A stretch of DNA of 64,000 nucleotides from Spirosoma linguale DSM 74 (GTDB lineage: Bacteria; Bacteroidota; Bacteroidia; Cytophagales; Spirosomataceae), in assembly GCA_000024525.1 (NCBI GenBank), contig CP001769.1:3381001-3445000 (forward strand), written 5' to 3'. The translations under genes and the position numbers were made by a program. The notes beneath the pieces are model-generated. The model saw only the letters and a program-made list of their open reading frames with translations, was not told the DNA's origin and searched no databases. Below are positions 61,215-64,000 of the stretch, piece after piece (positions within the stretch are counted from its first letter, which is position 1; every line of letters starts with the position of its first letter).

Positions 61215-61604
61215 CTACTCAATCGGATTTTGAGCAAAATAAGCGATGGTCTGCTCATAGAAAGTCCGGGAATCCTCGAGTAGCAATTGTGCCTCAGCTT
61301 CACTCAGAAAAGCCTCCATATCATAGTCAGCCGATTGACGAGCGGCAAAACTATTACCAACAATCTTACTGGCCTGCACATCAAATCGACCTGTTTTAAC
61401 AAAGAATTCGCTGAATTTAGCTCTGGAAGCCTGGTGTTTCTTCGTCGTTATTCCTTCTGTAGCCAGTAAGGCGCATATGCAATAAAATATCGCATAATAA
61501 GCCCTGTTCGCCAGCGCTAAAATGCGGCCGTCCTGATGTAAGTAATTGGCATCGTCGAGGGCATCTTTAGCATGCTCGAGAAACCGGTCTACCTGTTCTT
61601 TCAT
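61215..61604 (-). CDS. HEPN domain protein (UPF0332-like), partner of an MNT nucleotidyltransferase
   Basis: A 129-aa helical protein with the HEPN signature LANRAYYAIFYCICALLATE, KHQASRAKFSEFFVKTG and FAARQSADYD. It is the second gene of an MNT/HEPN pair, with a 4-nt ATGA overlap. Such pairs can be type VII toxin-antitoxin modules in which the HEPN protein is an RNase neutralised by AMPylation. I find no RX4-6H motif in it (only R-x3-H in DRFLEH), so toxicity by the usual mechanism is doubtful. Confidence 0.85.
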   Translation of the reverse strand: MKEQVDRFLEHAKDALDDANYLHQDGRILALANRAYYAIFYCICALLATEGITTKKHQASRAKFSEFFVKTGRFDVQASKIVGNSFAARQSADYDMEAFLSEAEAQLLLEDSRTFYEQTIAYFAQNPIE

Positions 61605-61936
61605 AGTAATAATCCCTCTTTACGAGCCTCCCGGTAAACGCCCCCCGCCGACGTCTTGTATTTTCGATAGGAAACAGGCAATGGTGATATGGCCAACCCG
61701 TAGCGCAATAGAAGTTGAACTTCAATATCTATAATTTTACGTATCTCGGCATACGTATTCACGTCCTCATCGTTCAGTAAAATCATGAGGTCAATATCCG
61801 ATTCGTCGTCGTAATCACCACGAGCGTACGAACCGTAAAGAACCACATCGCCCAGACGGTCGCCGTAAAGGTCCTGCAAAGCCGCTTTAAACTCCCGAAC
61901 AATGGGTTCGATGGCCGGATTAATGCGCGTTTTCAT
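61601..61936 (-). CDS. MNT-type nucleotidyltransferase (probable antitoxin of the HEPN pair)
   Basis: A 111-aa minimal nucleotidyltransferase. The motif GSYARGDYDDESDIDLMI fits GS-x10-DxD exactly, so the active site is intact. The remaining half is helical (EIRKIIDIEVQLLLRYG). In characterised MntA-HepT pairs this protein AMPylates the HEPN toxin. The ATG at 61936 was chosen; the frame extends to a GTG at 62002, which would come within 7 nt of the divergent S9 peptidase gene. Confidence 0.87.
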   Translation of the reverse strand: MKTRINPAIEPIVREFKAALQDLYGDRLGDVVLYGSYARGDYDDESDIDLMILLNDEDVNTYAEIRKIIDIEVQLLLRYGLAISPLPVSYRKYKTSAGGVYREARKEGLLL

Positions 61937-62008
61937 AACGAAAAGTAAGTCTTTCGGCGTTTTCTTCCTAATTTCCGGTTTTTGCACATTCTCTCCCTTC
62001 ACTCATCA

Positions 62009-64000
62009 ATGCATCGTCTCTACGCTTTGTTTGCGCTGCTGTCCAGTGCATCCGCTGTTGCCCAGTCTAGCCCGCAAAAACCCACACCCCTCACCGTCGA
62101 AACCATCATGCAGGACCCGAAAAGCTGGGTCGGCACATCCCCTTCCAACCCCTTCTGGTCCGACGATTCGAAAACCCTTTATTTTAACTGGAACCCCGAC
62201 CGTACACTGGGCGACTCGCTCTATAAAGTAACGTTCACCAGCTTAGTTCCACGTTCCGGCCGTACCAGATTGCTGGCCGCATCGCAGCCAGTGAAAGTGA
62301 GCCCAACGGAACGGCGGGCCCTGCCTGCGCCCCCGGTGTCGGCCTTCAACCTTGCCTATACGCAACGGGTATTTGACCGGCAGGGCGACTTGTTTTTACT
62401 CGATCTTAAATTCGGATCGGTGCGGCAACTAACGAATACCGTCGAAGTCGAAACAGACCCCACTTTTTCCGGTGATCAAAAACAGGTGATTTTTCGGCGA
62501 AGCGGGAGCAACCTGTTCAGTATCGACTTAAAAACCGGACAGCTAACCCAACTCACCGACTTTAAACCAGGCTCGAAAAAGGCGGATACGAAACTTACCG
62601 ACGAAGAAAAATTCCTCAAACAGGACCAGCTTCGCCTATCGTCCGTCCTGAAAGAACGCAAGGAAAAGAAAGACGAAGCCGACCGAATCAGTAAGGCAGA
62701 TCAACCCAAACGCCCGAAAGAAATTTATCTGGACGATAAAACCCTCGTTAATCCGACACTCAGCCCCGACGGTCGTTTTGTCACCTACCGGCTCATGAAG
62801 CGGCCTACCAATGCCAAAACAGCGCAGGTACCAAACTACATTACGGAATCTGGTTATACGGAAGAAATCGCGGCTCGAACGAAGGTTGGCGCGCCCGTGG
62901 CCAGTCAGGAGTTTTTTGTTTATGACATTGCTAAAGACACCGTTCGGGCGGTTTCGGTGAAGGATATTCCAGGTATTACCGATAAGCCAGCTTACCTGCA
63001 ATCGACGAAGGCCGACACCGCAAAAAAAGTACGTCCGGTGGCCATTAGTAGCCCTGTTTGGTCGGAAGATAGCAAGTTTTGTGTCGTCGTTGTCCGCTCG
63101 CTCGACAACAAAGATCGCTGGATTATGCGACTCCAGCCCGAAACCCTGAAGCTGTCTCTCCTCGACCGCCAGCATGAAGATACCTGGATTGGCGGGCCGG
63201 GAATCGGTTCGCAGAATTCTCCGGGCAGTATGGGATTTCTGGGCGATAATCAAACCCTCTGGTTTCAGTCGGAAGCCGATGGCTACTCACACCTGTACAC
63301 CGTCAATGTACTTACCGGCGAGAAAAAGCAACTCACTTCCGGCAAATTCGAGGTGCAGCAGATACAACTGTCGAAAGACAAAAAACACTTCTACCTGCAA
63401 ACGAACGAAGTGCACCCCGGCGAGCAGCATTTTTATCGGATGGCGGTGAGCGGAGGAGAACGTACGCGCCTGACGAACATGACCGGCGCAAACGATGTAA
63501 CCCTCTCGCCCGATGAAACCCGGATGGCCATTCGGTATTCCTCCAGCAATCAGCCCTGGGAGTTGTATGTGATGGAAATCAACCAAACCGGCACTGACTC
63601 TAAAACGGCCAAAGCAGCTACCGCTAATCCGGCCATTAAACTGACCAACTCGCTGACCGACGCCTTCAAAGCCTACCCCTGGCGGGAACCTTCGCTGGTA
63701 ACCATTCCCGCCCGCGACGGACAGTCGATCTACGCCCGCTTGTACAAACCCGCTACGCCTAATGGAAAGTCGGTGGTTTTTGTACACGGTGCCGGGTATT
63801 TGCAAAACGCCCACAAATGGTGGAGCCAGTATTTTCGGGAGTATATGTTCCATAACCTACTGGCTGACAAAGGCTATACGGTTCTCGACATCGACTACCG
63901 CGCCAGTGCTGGCTACGGCCGCGACTGGCGCACAGGCATTTACCGCTATATGGGCGGCAAGGATTTGGAAGACCATGTCGATGCGGCTAAATGGCTCGTT
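62009..64000 (+). CDS. S9 family (prolyl oligopeptidase type) peptidase, truncated by the window edge
   Basis: The first 664 residues of an exported peptidase. A signal peptide (MHRLYALFALLSSASAVAQ) precedes a beta-propeller of WD40/DPP-IV type with repeated blades such as DPTFSGDQKQVIFRRSG, NPTLSPDGRFVTYRL and DVTLSPDETRMAIRYSS. The alpha/beta-hydrolase domain begins at VTIPARDGQSIYARLYKPAT, with FVHGAGYLQNAHKWW and DYRASAGYGRDWR. The catalytic Ser, Asp and His lie beyond the edge. A protein of this class cleaves dipeptides or acylpeptides in the periplasm. Confidence 0.92.
   Translation, partial: MHRLYALFALLSSASAVAQSSPQKPTPLTVETIMQDPKSWVGTSPSNPFWSDDSKTLYFNWNPDRTLGDSLYKVTFTSLVPRSGRTRLLAASQPVKVSPTERRALPAPPVSAFNLAYTQRVFDRQGDLFLLDLKFGSVRQLTNTVEVETDPTFSGDQKQVIFRRSGSNLFSIDLKTGQLTQLTDFKPGSKKADTKLTDEEKFLKQDQLRLSSVLKERKEKKDEADRISKADQPKRPKEIYLDDKTLVNPTLSPDGRFVTYRLMKRPTNAKTAQVPNYITESGYTEEIAARTKVGAPVASQEFFVYDIAKDTVRAVSVKDIPGITDKPAYLQSTKADTAKKVRPVAISSPVWSEDSKFCVVVVRSLDNKDRWIMRLQPETLKLSLLDRQHEDTWIGGPGIGSQNSPGSMGFLGDNQTLWFQSEADGYSHLYTVNVLTGEKKQLTSGKFEVQQIQLSKDKKHFYLQTNEVHPGEQHFYRMAVSGGERTRLTNMTGANDVTLSPDETRMAIRYSSSNQPWELYVMEINQTGTDSKTAKAATANPAIKLTNSLTDAFKAYPWREPSLVTIPARDGQSIYARLYKPATPNGKSVVFVHGAGYLQNAHKWWSQYFREYMFHNLLADKGYTVLDIDYRASAGYGRDWRTGIYRYMGGKDLEDHVDAAKWLV

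Noticed and set aside
1..64000. tRNA or rRNA genes
   Set aside because: I found no cloverleaf-like stretch ending in a suitable 3' acceptor stem and no recognisable rRNA segment when reading the intergenic regions; a dedicated tRNA scan would be needed to exclude them formally.

Overview
The window looks like chromosomal DNA of a Bacteroidota bacterium of the order Cytophagales, most like a Spirosoma-type genome. The order is inferred from several things: a gingipain-like protein with a type IX secretion sorting domain, a TonB receptor/DUF4249 pair, a TetR-TolC-MFP-RND efflux operon, DUF4254 next to a GT9 glycosyltransferase, and start-proximal promoter boxes of the Bacteroidota form TAnnTTTG in place of sigma70 boxes. 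The genus is a guess from overall resemblance. I saw no rRNA, tRNA, CRISPR array, transposase, integrase or replication origin.

Layout. 1-5755: a GH29 alpha-L-fucosidase cut by the left edge, then a C25-peptidase type IX secretion protein. 5896-14016 (all minus): CDF transporter, thiamine pyrophosphokinase, and a lipopolysaccharide sugar cluster (kdsB, a KdsC-like phosphatase, kdsA, kdnB, kdnA) expected to make CMP-activated 8-amino-Kdo, then a guanine-deaminase-like enzyme and a nucleotidyltransferase. 14080-19096: a membrane protein, the molybdenum-cofactor genes mobA, moaC and moeA, and two exported ferritin-like proteins. 19319-26586 (minus): a tightly packed four-gene unit of a GAF-type protein, a small protein, a metallophosphoesterase/kinase-like/outer-membrane-barrel fusion and an HD-Pycsar-effector fusion. 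27057-33692 (minus): an orphan acyl carrier protein and the RND efflux operon with its TetR gene.

33926-39388 (plus): DUF4254, a GT9 glycosyltransferase, then a probable chromate-response operon (ChrB-like domain fused to an AraC regulator, small barrel protein, DUF1259 protein, ChrA transporter). 39427-48443: a second GT9 enzyme, DUF4249 plus TonB receptor, a PolX protein with a degenerate polymerase site, thyA, OsmC and small membrane or secreted proteins. 48635-55206 (plus): a probable uronide-catabolism cluster (GH88, old yellow enzyme, SDR, Gfo/Idh/MocA, MFS). 55330-62002: CPBP protease, mtgA, hemW, GNAT, PhzF, HxpB-like phosphatase, small lipoprotein, YciI and a HEPN/MNT pair. 62009-64000: an S9 peptidase cut by the right edge.

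The intergenic DNA is unusually rich in long inverted repeats: a 41-bp perfect pair between kdnB and kdsA, a 43-bp pair before moeA, and a two-copy element of about 100 nt at 5.8 and 52.3 kb. A CTCTGTG-rich element lies, in sense orientation, in the leader of four different genes. The strongest candidates for something new are the four-gene GAF/phosphoesterase-kinase-barrel/HD-Pycsar unit, the ChrB-AraC fusion operon and the CTCTGTG leader elements.
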